Assembly (NCBI GenBank): GCA_902774075.1
Contig: CACYGT010000006.1
Span: 1 to 47,464, forward strand
Direction of reading: 5' to 3'
From: an uncultured Bacteroidales bacterium
GTDB taxonomy: Bacteria > Bacteroidota > Bacteroidia > Bacteroidales > Paludibacteraceae
DNA: 47,464 nt
A model generated the notes under the pieces. That model saw only the letters and a program-made list of their open reading frames with translations, searched no databases and was not told where the DNA came from. Made by a program: the position numbers and the translations under genes. Below, one piece after another: positions 29,039-37,943 of this stretch. Every line of letters begins with the position of its first letter. The stretch's first letter is position 1.

Positions 29039-31684
29039 ATGAGTAAGAATAATCCCTATTACAACCCGGGTGGTAACAACCAGTACTACCAACCCGGAGG
29101 CAATAACCACTATTATCAACAAGGCGGTAACGGTCAGTACTATTACCAAGCAGGTGGGAATCAGCAGTATTATCAGCAAGATCCGCAGCAGAACGACGAT
29201 GACGAGGAGAGTTCGTTGAACTTCAATCCGCTGGAGTGGTTGTTCACGTTCCTGCATTACTGGTACTTGTTCGTGATTGCTATCGTGATCGCATTAGGTC
29301 TGGCGATGCTCAAGAACCGTCGTTGGATACCGACTTATTACTCGCAAGGCACGATCGTCATCAAGGAGAGCAGCACGTATGGTTCTTCGACCTCGATGTT
29401 GATGCAAGGCTTTGGTGTAGACGCTGTCTATAAGAACGTCAACAACCAGATGATTATGCTCGGTTCGTACGACTTGATGAGTAGGGTGGTTGACTCTTTG
29501 CCGTTCCTTAACGTTGAGTATATCACGCAAGGCCGTTTCAAGACCCGCCAACTCTACCGTCAAACACCGGTGCTCGTGGAGAGTTCGCGTCTGGACGCAC
29601 GTGCGTACGGAATCCTTTATCAGTTGTCGTTTGGTAAGGAAGGAGCTCTGCATATATCTTCTACGGACGAGAATACACCGCTGGAGATCGACACCAAGTA
29701 TGGTGAGCCGATACATTGTTCGCTCTTTGATATCGTCATCTGGCCGACCGAGTTCATGACAACCAACGGTAAGATTTACTTCCGTTTCCGTACACACGAG
29801 TCGCTGGTGGACGAGTTCATGAGTCGTCTGCAACTCTCGTTTGTGACTGAAGGATCTACGGTATTGGCTTTGTCGCTGGTGAGCGAGACGCCGCAACGTG
29901 ACTGCGAGTTCATTGATATGCTGGCTAAGATATACCTGCTGCAGAACCTCGAGCAGAAGAACGAAGTGGCAGAAAACTCCATACGTTTTATCAACGAGCA
30001 GTTGAAGAACTTGCAGGCTTCGCTGGAGGTGAGTGAAGGCGCCATGACAGACTTCCGCCAGGAGAATAAGTTCGTTGATGTCAATTCCTATGCCGGTCAG
30101 TTGATGAGCCAGATCACTACTTATGACCAGCAAGCACTGGAGTTAAGACTAAGGGAGACTTATTTTGACTACTTGACCAATTATCTGAATAAGAACATTG
30201 AGAACGACGCGGTGATAGCTCCGGCAACCTTAGGAGTGTCTGACCCGATGTTGATGACGCTGGTGACTCAACTCAACGACCTTCGTATTCAACGCGGAGA
30301 GTTGACGGAGAAGAACGTCTACTACGCCAAGTATACCAAGGACATGGAGAACGTGAAGACGGCCATGGCGGAGGTGGTGAAGACGATGCAGGCATCGCTG
30401 GAGATAGAGAAAGCGGACCTTCAACGTCGTTATAGCGAGGTAGAAAAGGCCATCCAGCAGTTACCGCAGAAAGAGTTGCAGATGGTAGCCATCGAGCGTA
30501 ACTATCGTATTGATGATAACTATTACACTTTCTTCCTGCAGAAACGCGCCGAGGCGGAGATTCAGAAAGCGTCTAACACGCCGGATAACAGCATCATGGA
30601 CAAGGCCCGCACGACCTCGATCATGAACTCTAAGGCCAAGAAACAGACGACAACGACTTATTTGATCGTCGGTTTCCTGATTCCGTTGGTACTTATTATC
30701 CTAAGCGAGTTGCTCAATAACAAGATTCGTTCGCCGAAGGATGTGATCAAATTGAAATCGTTCCGTTTGATCGGTACTTTACGTCACGCTAAGAACCAGA
30801 ACCCAACGCTCGTACGTGCCTCGCCTCGATCTTCGTATGCGGAGATGCTACGTGCTATCCGTACACGTATGGAGTTCATTTTGCGCCGAAAAGACAAGAT
30901 GGTGATCTGCACCACTTCGACTGAATCCGGTGATGGTAAGACGTTCCTTAGTACTAACCTCGCGGCGCTCTATGCCATGACAGGCAAGAAGACGCTGCTT
31001 GTCGACCTCGATATCCGCAAACCGAATATCCACACGAAGTTAGGTCTGGAGAACGGTAACGGTATATCCAACTACCTTGTAGGAGATTGTACGCTCGAGG
31101 AGGTGATGGTGAAAGATACCCCGTTTGGCTTTGACTTCCTGCGTGCCGGTACTATACCGCCTAACCCGGGTGAGTTGGTGCACTCCGATAAGTTAGCCGA
31201 ACTGTTCAAGAATATGCGTGAACAATATGACTTCATCGTTGTCGATACGTCGCCTATCGGTCTGGTACCGGACGCTTATGCCATCATCGAGCAGAGCGAT
31301 GTATGTCTGTTTATTATCCGCTGTATGCAGACCAATAAATCCTTCTGCAAGCAGACCTTGCAGCAGATGGAAGAAGTAATTGATATGCCGGAGAAAGTGC
31401 AGATCGTGCTCTCTGATATCCCGACCGAAGGACGTCACTCGTACGGTTCCGGTTACGGATATGGTTACGGCGGATACGGCGGATACGGCTACGGACACCT
31501 CGGATATGGTGGTTACGGTGGCTATGGCTACGGTTACGGCGGTGACAGCAGTCTTTCGAGGCGTTATGGCAAGTTGTATGGCAAACTCTATGGTAAGTTC
31601 GTCAAAGACGATAAGGCCTACCGCTCGTATTACTACTACCATCATGATGAAGATGATGAGGAAGGTGCTAAAGTTGAAAGTTAA
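29039..31684 (+). CDS. Wzc-like polysaccharide co-polymerase with bacterial tyrosine kinase domain
   Basis: 881 residues. Residues 1-52 are a low-complexity N-terminus of near-repeats NQYYQPGGN, NHYYQQGGN, GQYYYQAGGN, followed by an acidic DDDEESS. Then a first membrane helix (about 75-92), a periplasmic Wzz-type domain with coiled coil, a second helix (about 540-560) and a BY-kinase domain with STESGDGKTFLSTNLA (about 625-640), LVDLDIRKP (about 652) and FIVVDTSPI (about 730). The C-terminus is a Gly/Tyr-rich cluster of over twenty tyrosines, the expected autophosphorylation tail. It controls polysaccharide chain length and export. The N-terminal tract is not usual for the family. Confidence 0.93.
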   Translation: MSKNNPYYNPGGNNQYYQPGGNNHYYQQGGNGQYYYQAGGNQQYYQQDPQQNDDDEESSLNFNPLEWLFTFLHYWYLFVIAIVIALGLAMLKNRRWIPTYYSQGTIVIKESSTYGSSTSMLMQGFGVDAVYKNVNNQMIMLGSYDLMSRVVDSLPFLNVEYITQGRFKTRQLYRQTPVLVESSRLDARAYGILYQLSFGKEGALHISSTDENTPLEIDTKYGEPIHCSLFDIVIWPTEFMTTNGKIYFRFRTHESLVDEFMSRLQLSFVTEGSTVLALSLVSETPQRDCEFIDMLAKIYLLQNLEQKNEVAENSIRFINEQLKNLQASLEVSEGAMTDFRQENKFVDVNSYAGQLMSQITTYDQQALELRLRETYFDYLTNYLNKNIENDAVIAPATLGVSDPMLMTLVTQLNDLRIQRGELTEKNVYYAKYTKDMENVKTAMAEVVKTMQASLEIEKADLQRRYSEVEKAIQQLPQKELQMVAIERNYRIDDNYYTFFLQKRAEAEIQKASNTPDNSIMDKARTTSIMNSKAKKQTTTTYLIVGFLIPLVLIILSELLNNKIRSPKDVIKLKSFRLIGTLRHAKNQNPTLVRASPRSSYAEMLRAIRTRMEFILRRKDKMVICTTSTESGDGKTFLSTNLAALYAMTGKKTLLVDLDIRKPNIHTKLGLENGNGISNYLVGDCTLEEVMVKDTPFGFDFLRAGTIPPNPGELVHSDKLAELFKNMREQYDFIVVDTSPIGLVPDAYAIIEQSDVCLFIIRCMQTNKSFCKQTLQQMEEVIDMPEKVQIVLSDIPTEGRHSYGSGYGYGYGGYGGYGYGHLGYGGYGGYGYGYGGDSSLSRRYGKLYGKLYGKFVKDDKAYRSYYYYHHDEDDEEGAKVES

Positions 31685-31700
31685 AAGTTGAAAGTTTAAG
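31670..31700. repeat. Low-complexity word repeat at the kinase stop and DUF1846 leader
   Basis: AAAGTTGA, AAGTTAAA, AGTTGA, AAGTTTAA words form the last codons of the Wzc-like gene (KVES), its stop and most of the 21-nt spacer, ending in the AAGGAAAT ribosome site of the next gene. Confidence 0.85.
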
Positions 31701-31705
31701 GAAAT

Positions 31706-33187
31706 ATGGCATTAGCTTTTGATAATGATAAATATATCCGGATACAGTCGGAGCATATCCGCGAGCGGATTGCGCAGTTTGGTAACAAGCTGTATTTGGA
31801 GTTGGGTGGTAAGCTCTTTGATGACTTACATGCGAGCCGCGTACTACCGGGTTTTCAACCGGATAGTAAGCTGCAGATGTTAACCCAACTACAGGACTCG
31901 CTGGAGATCCTGATCGTGCTCTCAGCCTTGGATATCGAACGCAACAAGGTGCGTCAGGACTTGGGTATTACGTATGATGAGGATGTACTACGCTTGCGCG
32001 AAGAGTTTACGCAGCGCGGGTTTTATGTATCTTCGGTTGTTATTACCCACTATTCCGGTCAGCGTTCTGCAGACGCATATAGGCAACGTCTGGAGCGTAA
32101 GGGAATCCGCGTGTATTACCATTACACGATAGAGGGTTACCCGCATAACGTGGACTTGATTGCTTCCGATGAGGGCTTCGGACACGATGACTATATTGAG
32201 ACGACACGCCCGTTGGTAGTAGTCACTGCACCGGGACCGGGTAGTGGTAAGATGGCCGTTTGTTTGAGTCAACTCTATAATGAGCAGAAACGCGGACACG
32301 AAGCCGGATACGCTAAGTTCGAGACCTTCCCCGTGTGGAACTTGCCGCTTAAACACCCGCTCAACGTGGCTTACGAAGCAGCGACAGCGGACCTCAATGA
32401 CGTGAATATGTTGGATCCTTTCCATCTGGAAGCGTATGGTAAGACGGCCGTTAACTACAACCGCGATATTGAGATCTTCCCCGTACTGGACGCCTTATTC
32501 ACCTCTATCTACGGCAAGAGTCCGTATAAGTCTCCGACGGATATGGGTGTGAACATGGTGGGATTCTGTATCAGCGACGATGAAGCGGTACGTGAAGCCA
32601 GCAAGCAAGAGATCATTCGCCGTTATTTTCAGGCCCTTTGTCATCTGGCAAATGGCAAGTGCAACGACGCGGAGATCAAAAAGTTGGCACTCTTGCAACA
32701 ACAAGTAGGTATTAACACAGCCTACCGTCGTACAACGGTGGCTGCTCGCGAGAGACGTGCCCTGACAGGCGCGCTCCATGATGGTGCTTTTGCTCACGCC
32801 GCGGCTATTGAACTTCCTAACGGTAAGATCATTACAGCCGAAGCAGGACCGCTGTTGGGTTCTTCGGCGGCATTACTACTGAACGCCATGAAAGAGTTGG
32901 CGGGCATTGACCATTCGGTTCGCTTGATACCGGAGAAGTTTATCGAGCCTATTCAGCAGACTAAGATAGGGTACTTGCACGGCCAGAACCCACGCTTGCA
33001 TACGGACGAGGTGCTCGTTGCACTGTCGGTGCTCTCGCTGCAAGACGAGAACTGCCGCAAAGCCCTTGAGACACTGCCTTTGCTCAAAGGCTGCCAGGCG
33101 CACTCGACCGTGATGCTCAAAGAAGTGGATTGGAGAACCTTTAAGAAACTTGGTATAGATTTAACAACAGACCCCGCGAAAAAATAA
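31706..33187 (+). CDS. DUF1846 (UPF0371) family protein
   Basis: 493 residues, the standard family length, with the opening FDNDKYIRIQSEHIRERIAQ (in part) and the conserved VVVTAPGPGSGKMAVCLSQL loop resembling a phosphate-binding turn. PTDMGVNMVGFCI and ALTGALHDGAFAHAAAIELP are further family marks. It is predicted cytoplasmic. Function is not established. It follows the kinase gene by 21 nt and ends only 9 nt before the cobalamin riboswitch core, so it separates two operons without a visible intergenic promoter region. Confidence 0.88.
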   Translation: MALAFDNDKYIRIQSEHIRERIAQFGNKLYLELGGKLFDDLHASRVLPGFQPDSKLQMLTQLQDSLEILIVLSALDIERNKVRQDLGITYDEDVLRLREEFTQRGFYVSSVVITHYSGQRSADAYRQRLERKGIRVYYHYTIEGYPHNVDLIASDEGFGHDDYIETTRPLVVVTAPGPGSGKMAVCLSQLYNEQKRGHEAGYAKFETFPVWNLPLKHPLNVAYEAATADLNDVNMLDPFHLEAYGKTAVNYNRDIEIFPVLDALFTSIYGKSPYKSPTDMGVNMVGFCISDDEAVREASKQEIIRRYFQALCHLANGKCNDAEIKKLALLQQQVGINTAYRRTTVAARERRALTGALHDGAFAHAAAIELPNGKIITAEAGPLLGSSAALLLNAMKELAGIDHSVRLIPEKFIEPIQQTKIGYLHGQNPRLHTDEVLVALSVLSLQDENCRKALETLPLLKGCQAHSTVMLKEVDWRTFKKLGIDLTTDPAKK

Positions 33188-33195
33188 AAGCCTCT

Positions 33196-33274
33196 AGGTA
33201 AGAGAACTCGGGTGAAAATCCCGGACTGACCGGCAACTGTGATGGTCTAAGGACCTAAGTCAGATCGCTTACCT
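33196..33274 (+). promoter_or_regulatory. Cobalamin riboswitch
   Basis: The closing stem AGGTAAG (33196-33202) pairs with CTTACCT (33268-33274). Between them are GGTGAAAATCCCGGACTG and CCGGCAACTGTGATGG, the hallmark conserved core of B12 riboswitches, and AGTCAGATC in place of the classic B12 box, as in Bacteroidota variants. A small hairpin TCCT-CC-AGGA lies between the aptamer and the btuB ATG at 33316, so control may act on translation. It governs the downstream cobamide uptake genes. Confidence 0.93.
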
Positions 33275-33315
33275 CCAGCGCTCTATTGATAGTCCTCCAG
33301 GATTAGGGCGAAGCA

Positions 33316-35343
33316 ATGAACAAACATATTCTTGTAATAGTATTCTTGGCGCTGATGGCGCATATGGCTCTTGCTGTAGAACAGGCAGAGCTCGATTCCT
33401 TGTATCGCGACTTCCATATCGAGGAGGTCGAGGTGACAGCGCGTGCATTAGCCAAGGATATCATTGTTCCGCAGACGCTCAAAGGGGCGGAGTTAGAACG
33501 TCTTAATGCGTTAAGTGTTGCGGATGCTTTGCGGTATTTCTCCGGTATCCAGATCAAGGACTATGGCGGGGTAGGCGGTATCAAAACCATCAATGTGCGT
33601 TCGATGGGAAGTCAGCACACTGCCGTCTATTATAACGGCGTGCAGATCGGGAATGCGCAGAACGGACAAGTGGACCTGGGACGTTACTCGCTTGATAACA
33701 TGGAGGAGATACAGCTCTATAAGGGCCAGAAATCCGATATCTTTCAGTCAGCGCGTGAGTTCGGAGCAGCCGGCAACGTCTATCTCACTACGCGTAAACC
33801 TTATATTAAAACGGGCGAGCGCGCGCATGTGCGTGCGAAAATGCGCTTTGGTTCGTTTGGTCTGGCAAATCCGAACGTAGGTGTCGATGTGAAGTTGGCG
33901 GAAGGCTTGTCCATTAACCTCGATGCCGAATATGTCTATGCTAACGGTAAATATCCGTTCCGGTATCGGCGCGTGTTGCCATCCGGCGAGACGGCCTATG
34001 ACACGACAGCTGTGCGGCAGAACGGAGATATCAATGCTGTAAGGACAGAGATGGGGCTACATTATTACTACCGCACGACAGGATTCTGGCGCATGCACGT
34101 CTATAACTACTACTCCGAACGCGGTGTGCCCGGCGCTATCGTCAACAACGTCTGGCGCAACGGTGAGCGACTTTGGGACAGGAATACCTTCGTGCAGGGA
34201 ATATGGCAGGAGGAGTGGTTTGATCGTTGGAGCACGCGCGTGTTGTTCAAATACGCGAACGACTATACGCATTACAAGAACTACGATGAGCGACTTCTGC
34301 CGTCCGACAATGAGTACCTGCAGCAGGAGATCTATCTGTCATTGGCCAATAAAGTGCAGATCTTCAATTGGTGGGACGTCTCGCTTGCCTACGACTACCA
34401 GTATAACACGCTCAAGCGAGATGAATGGGTGAGCCAACTGACCGATCAGTGTTTCTATCGACACACTCATTGGCTCTCTGCCGCTACGGCACTCAATATC
34501 AAGGAATACCTACGTGCACAGGCTTCTGTGCTGATGACCCACATCACAAATGACAAATCACAAATTACAAACAAACCGAAGGTGACCCCGGGTGTATTCT
34601 TGTCCTTTAGACCGTATCCGGCTATTGATCTCAGTCTCAATGCGTTCTATAAGCAGAGTTACCGCTATCCGACTTTCAATGACCTCTATTATACGGACTT
34701 AGGTAACGCCTCGCTGCGCCCTGAGTTGGCACGTCAACATAGCGTGGAGTTGGCGTATAGAAAAGCATCTAACAAATACGATCTATCTTTCTCCGCGTCG
34801 TATTATTATAATAGAGTGACCGATAAGATCATTGCTTACCCGAAAGGCCAGCAGTTCCGCTGGACGATGCTTAACCTTGGTACGGTCAAGATTAACGGTG
34901 TGGATGCCAAAGCCGATATGTCCTTTTATCTGCCGCTTCGATTTGTGTTGCGCACACGGCTTAACTACACCTACAACACGGCTATCGATGTGACGAACCA
35001 AAACGATACCTATTACGGTCATCAGATACCGTATATCCCTTGGCATAGCGGTAGTTTTGTGTTTGGACTCGACTATAGCAGCAAACGCGGTGACCATTAC
35101 GGCCTCAGTTATTCGTTCATATATGTGGGCGAGCGGTATAGCCAACAGGAGAATATCATTTATAACTACGTCCAACCTTGGTACACGCACGACCTGACGC
35201 TCTTTGGGGAGTGGAAGATACAACGATACGGACTCAAAGCCAATATAGAAATCAATAACTTGCTCGGACAGGATTATGAAGTGATACAGAACTATCCGAT
35301 GCCCAAACAAAACGTACGATGCACGCTCGCTTTCACATATTGA
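33316..35343 (+). CDS. btuB: TonB-dependent outer-membrane cobamide receptor BtuB
   Basis: 675 residues. Signal peptide MNKHILVIVFLALMAHMALA; an N-terminal strand VEEVEVTARA that may serve as TonB box; plug domain (about 45-160: GVGGIKTINVRSMGSQHTAV, YNGVQIGNAQNGQVDLG); then a 22-strand barrel ending with the aromatic terminus VRCTLAFTY. The assignment to cobamides rests on the riboswitch and downstream genes. An odd segment THITNDKSQITNKPK near residue 410 is coded by repeated ACAAAT words and probably sits in a loop. The stop overlaps the next gene by 25 nt. Confidence 0.93.
   Translation: MNKHILVIVFLALMAHMALAVEQAELDSLYRDFHIEEVEVTARALAKDIIVPQTLKGAELERLNALSVADALRYFSGIQIKDYGGVGGIKTINVRSMGSQHTAVYYNGVQIGNAQNGQVDLGRYSLDNMEEIQLYKGQKSDIFQSAREFGAAGNVYLTTRKPYIKTGERAHVRAKMRFGSFGLANPNVGVDVKLAEGLSINLDAEYVYANGKYPFRYRRVLPSGETAYDTTAVRQNGDINAVRTEMGLHYYYRTTGFWRMHVYNYYSERGVPGAIVNNVWRNGERLWDRNTFVQGIWQEEWFDRWSTRVLFKYANDYTHYKNYDERLLPSDNEYLQQEIYLSLANKVQIFNWWDVSLAYDYQYNTLKRDEWVSQLTDQCFYRHTHWLSAATALNIKEYLRAQASVLMTHITNDKSQITNKPKVTPGVFLSFRPYPAIDLSLNAFYKQSYRYPTFNDLYYTDLGNASLRPELARQHSVELAYRKASNKYDLSFSASYYYNRVTDKIIAYPKGQQFRWTMLNLGTVKINGVDAKADMSFYLPLRFVLRTRLNYTYNTAIDVTNQNDTYYGHQIPYIPWHSGSFVFGLDYSSKRGDHYGLSYSFIYVGERYSQQENIIYNYVQPWYTHDLTLFGEWKIQRYGLKANIEINNLLGQDYEVIQNYPMPKQNVRCTLAFTY
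34541..34573. repeat. In-frame low-complexity repeat inside btuB
   Basis: CACAAATGA, CAAATCA, CAAATTA, CAAAC words (period 7-9 nt) within the barrel-coding region, translated as HITNDKSQITN. Same style as the intergenic family. Confidence 0.75.
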
Positions 35344-37172
35344 TCTTTGTTCTTTGTTCCTTGCTCCTATGGTCCTGTAGGGGCGACGAAGTCATCTATC
35401 CGACGATCGGTACGCATGTCACGGACGATGTGCGTGAGGGCGGGTTATACGTGCTCTGCGAGGGTAATATGGGGTCGAACAAAGCGCGTATGGACTATAT
35501 CAACCTGGAGAAAGGCGACTATTACAGCAACTGGTATGGGGCAATGAACCCCAAGCAACTGAAGGAACTCGGTGATGTGGGTAATGATATCCAGCAGTAC
35601 GGAGGACGCTTGTACGCGGTCATCAACTGTTCGCACAAGGTCGAAGTGATGGATCTGCAGGCACGGCATATCGGTAAGATAGACCTGCCAAATTGCCGGT
35701 ACGTAGCGTTTAAGGGCGACAAACTGTACGTGAGTGCATATGTGGGTTCAGCGGCAGATCCGGAACTGTTAGGCGCTGTGTATGAAGTAGATACAGCGAG
35801 CTTGATGGTAACGCGTGAAGTCAAAGTGGGCCATCAGCCCGATGAGTTATGCGTGGTAGGAAACAAACTCTATGTGGTCAACTCCGGTGGTTACCTCACG
35901 AATCAATATGACTCGACGGTATCGGTCATTGACTTGAGTTCATTTACCGAGATAGAGAAAATAAACGTAGGCCTTAACCCGACGCGTATCCGAGTAGATG
36001 AGCAGAAACGACTTTGGGTGTGCTGTCAAGGTAATTACAAAGATATCCAACCGCAAGTAGTTATTATCGGAGGACCGCGTATCGAGACGCCTTGTGCCAA
36101 TATCTCCATACAAGGCGCGACAGCCTATGTCATGGACAATAAAAACAAGCAGCTCAGAGCATTCTCGACGATAGATTTTACGGAGCAAACACTGCCTATC
36201 GATATATCCGCTTACGAGAACCCGTACGGACTCTTGGCTACCAACGAGGCACTCTATGTCACCGATGCCAAGAACTATGTCTCTTCGGGTGTGCTGCATT
36301 GTTATAGCTATGACGGCAAGGAGCATTGGAACGCCAAGACAGGCGATATACCCGGACATCTATGCCGCGTGACAGGTGCGTACGACATACATGGTGACAC
36401 AACCCATCAGGACACGACGCGCTCTGCGTATATCTCGCGCGTGTATGAGTACCTGCCGGCGATGGGACAGTTCGTCAATGTGCTCCCCAAATACGAGGAG
36501 GGTGATGATGCTGAAACGATGTGCCGTAAGTGCGAGCAGGCACTTGTGAATAATGCTGGCGGAACGGTGACGCTCGGAGGCTGGGGTGGGTATATTACCT
36601 TTGGCTTTGACCACGCGATAGAAAACAAAGAAGGCCGTGATATTCAGATTCTTGGTAATGCGTTTCTGATGAGCGAAAACGAGGCGTATGGTAGTAGTGA
36701 ACCGGGCATTGTGCTAGTCAGCCGCGATGAGAACCAAAACGGACTTCCTGATGACACATGGTACGAATTGAAGGGCAGCCTCTATAGCGAGCAACAGTAT
36801 ATTTCCCGCACCTATACGCGCGAGGGAGACACGTTGCAAAATCCCTTCCATCAACAGCCCTATTACCCGCAATGGATAACGTCCGACCAATACACGCTTT
36901 ACGGCGCCAAACTGCCGCCACAGACGGAAATTATCAACGGGCAGTATGTGCAGCGGATATTGGAGTACGGCTATGTGGACAACAAACCAAACAAAGATAT
37001 AGAAGGTACCAGTTTTGATATCTCATGGGCTGTAGATACAAACGGCCAACCGGTGAGCCTACCGTCCATTGACTTCATCCGCGTCTATACTGCGGCAGAT
37101 GAGATACTCCCCACTACTGGCGAACTGAGTACTGAAATAACAGGAGCTATTGATTTACACATCAATATTTAA
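35319..37172 (+). CDS. Surface lipoprotein: BtuG-like beta-propeller fused to a btu-locus 'cell surface protein' domain
   Basis: 617 residues. A lipoprotein signal ends in LLLWSC. Residues about 40-350 form a YncE-like seven-bladed propeller (GNDIQQYGGRLYAVINCSHK, VGHQPDELCVVGNKLYVVNS, GLNPTRIRVDEQKRLWVCCQ), like BtuG, the surface B12-binding lid of Bacteroides BtuB. Residues about 375-617 match a separate secreted family often encoded in Bacteroides btu loci (QFVNVLPKYEEGDDAE, GGWGGYITFGFDHAIENK, QNGLPDDTWYELKG). The fusion is visible as one uninterrupted frame. It probably captures cobamide at the cell surface and passes it to BtuB. The start overlaps the btuB end. Confidence 0.82.
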   Translation: MHARFHILIFVLCSLLLWSCRGDEVIYPTIGTHVTDDVREGGLYVLCEGNMGSNKARMDYINLEKGDYYSNWYGAMNPKQLKELGDVGNDIQQYGGRLYAVINCSHKVEVMDLQARHIGKIDLPNCRYVAFKGDKLYVSAYVGSAADPELLGAVYEVDTASLMVTREVKVGHQPDELCVVGNKLYVVNSGGYLTNQYDSTVSVIDLSSFTEIEKINVGLNPTRIRVDEQKRLWVCCQGNYKDIQPQVVIIGGPRIETPCANISIQGATAYVMDNKNKQLRAFSTIDFTEQTLPIDISAYENPYGLLATNEALYVTDAKNYVSSGVLHCYSYDGKEHWNAKTGDIPGHLCRVTGAYDIHGDTTHQDTTRSAYISRVYEYLPAMGQFVNVLPKYEEGDDAETMCRKCEQALVNNAGGTVTLGGWGGYITFGFDHAIENKEGRDIQILGNAFLMSENEAYGSSEPGIVLVSRDENQNGLPDDTWYELKGSLYSEQQYISRTYTREGDTLQNPFHQQPYYPQWITSDQYTLYGAKLPPQTEIINGQYVQRILEYGYVDNKPNKDIEGTSFDISWAVDTNGQPVSLPSIDFIRVYTAADEILPTTGELSTEITGAIDLHINI

Positions 37173-37200
37173 CATTATTAACTAAAAAAACAAAACATTT

Positions 37201-37890
37201 ATGAAAAAATCATTCTTTTTCGTAGCTGCTTTGGCACTGACCTTTGCAGCTTGTAACCAAAACGCCCCGGAACAGGGCCTGAAAGTAGCTGATTTCGAGA
37301 ACATCACGATCGCAGCTCAAAACAGTGAGTTCAAACTGGACACCACCGGTACGTTCACGAGCGGTGACTTTACTTTCAAACAGACCGCGATGCCGAGTTC
37401 TGAGTATTATTCCTGCAATGTGGTAACCAACCACACGGACACGGAGTTCAAAAATTGGAACGATGCTTGGAAATCTGCTATTGGCGGAGCACACGCTGGT
37501 AAGAACTATGTTACTTGGAACATGGACTTCTACGGTCAAGACACCATTACTCTCAAAGAGGCAGCTATTATCCCGGGCTTCTATGTAACGAACTGCATCT
37601 ATGCGTACAAGTCTATCACAGAAGGTGATGCCTACGAAGAGGCCTTCAAAGAGGGTGACGAGTTCTTGCTGACCATCAGAGGTTCGTTGAATGGTACGGC
37701 TGTCAACAACGAAGTTAAGTTCTATCTGGCTAAGGACACTGAGGCTGTTAAAGACTGGACGTATGTTGACTTGAGCGAACTTGGTAAAGTGGACGCTATC
37801 ACTTTCTCGCTCACCGGTACCCGTACCTCTTACGGCTATCTGAACACCCCGGCTTACTTCTGCTTCGATGACCTCGGTGCTAAAAAATAA
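37201..37890 (+). CDS. DUF4465 lipoprotein of the cobamide-uptake locus
   Basis: 229 residues. A lipoprotein signal ends in ALTFAAC. The mature protein is an all-beta DUF4465 domain with VADFENITI at the start and NTPAYFCFDDLG at the end. Proteins of this kind are accessory surface lipoproteins in Bacteroidota B12 loci; some such accessory proteins (BtuH) bind cobamides, but I cannot tell from sequence whether this one belongs to that class. It lies 28 nt after the propeller fusion and its stop codon is the first base triplet of a 25-nt tandem repeat. Confidence 0.8.
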   Translation: MKKSFFFVAALALTFAACNQNAPEQGLKVADFENITIAAQNSEFKLDTTGTFTSGDFTFKQTAMPSSEYYSCNVVTNHTDTEFKNWNDAWKSAIGGAHAGKNYVTWNMDFYGQDTITLKEAAIIPGFYVTNCIYAYKSITEGDAYEEAFKEGDEFLLTIRGSLNGTAVNNEVKFYLAKDTEAVKDWTYVDLSELGKVDAITFSLTGTRTSYGYLNTPAYFCFDDLGAKK

Positions 37891-37941
37891 TCGTGCCTTT
37901 ATGGCTAAGAAATAATCGTGCCTTTACGGCTAAGAAGTAAT
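37888..37941 (+). repeat. Two-copy 25-nt tandem repeat between the DUF4465 and btuF-like genes
   Basis: Unit 1 (37888-37912) and unit 2 (37913-37937) both read TAATCGTGCCTTTAyGGCTAAGAAr in short form, differing at two positions, and a third copy begins with TAAT. The unit includes the DUF4465 stop codon, so the repeat reiterates stop codons and a small ATG-GCT-AAG-AAA-TAA frame before the next start. Confidence 0.9.
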
Positions 37942-37943
37942 TG

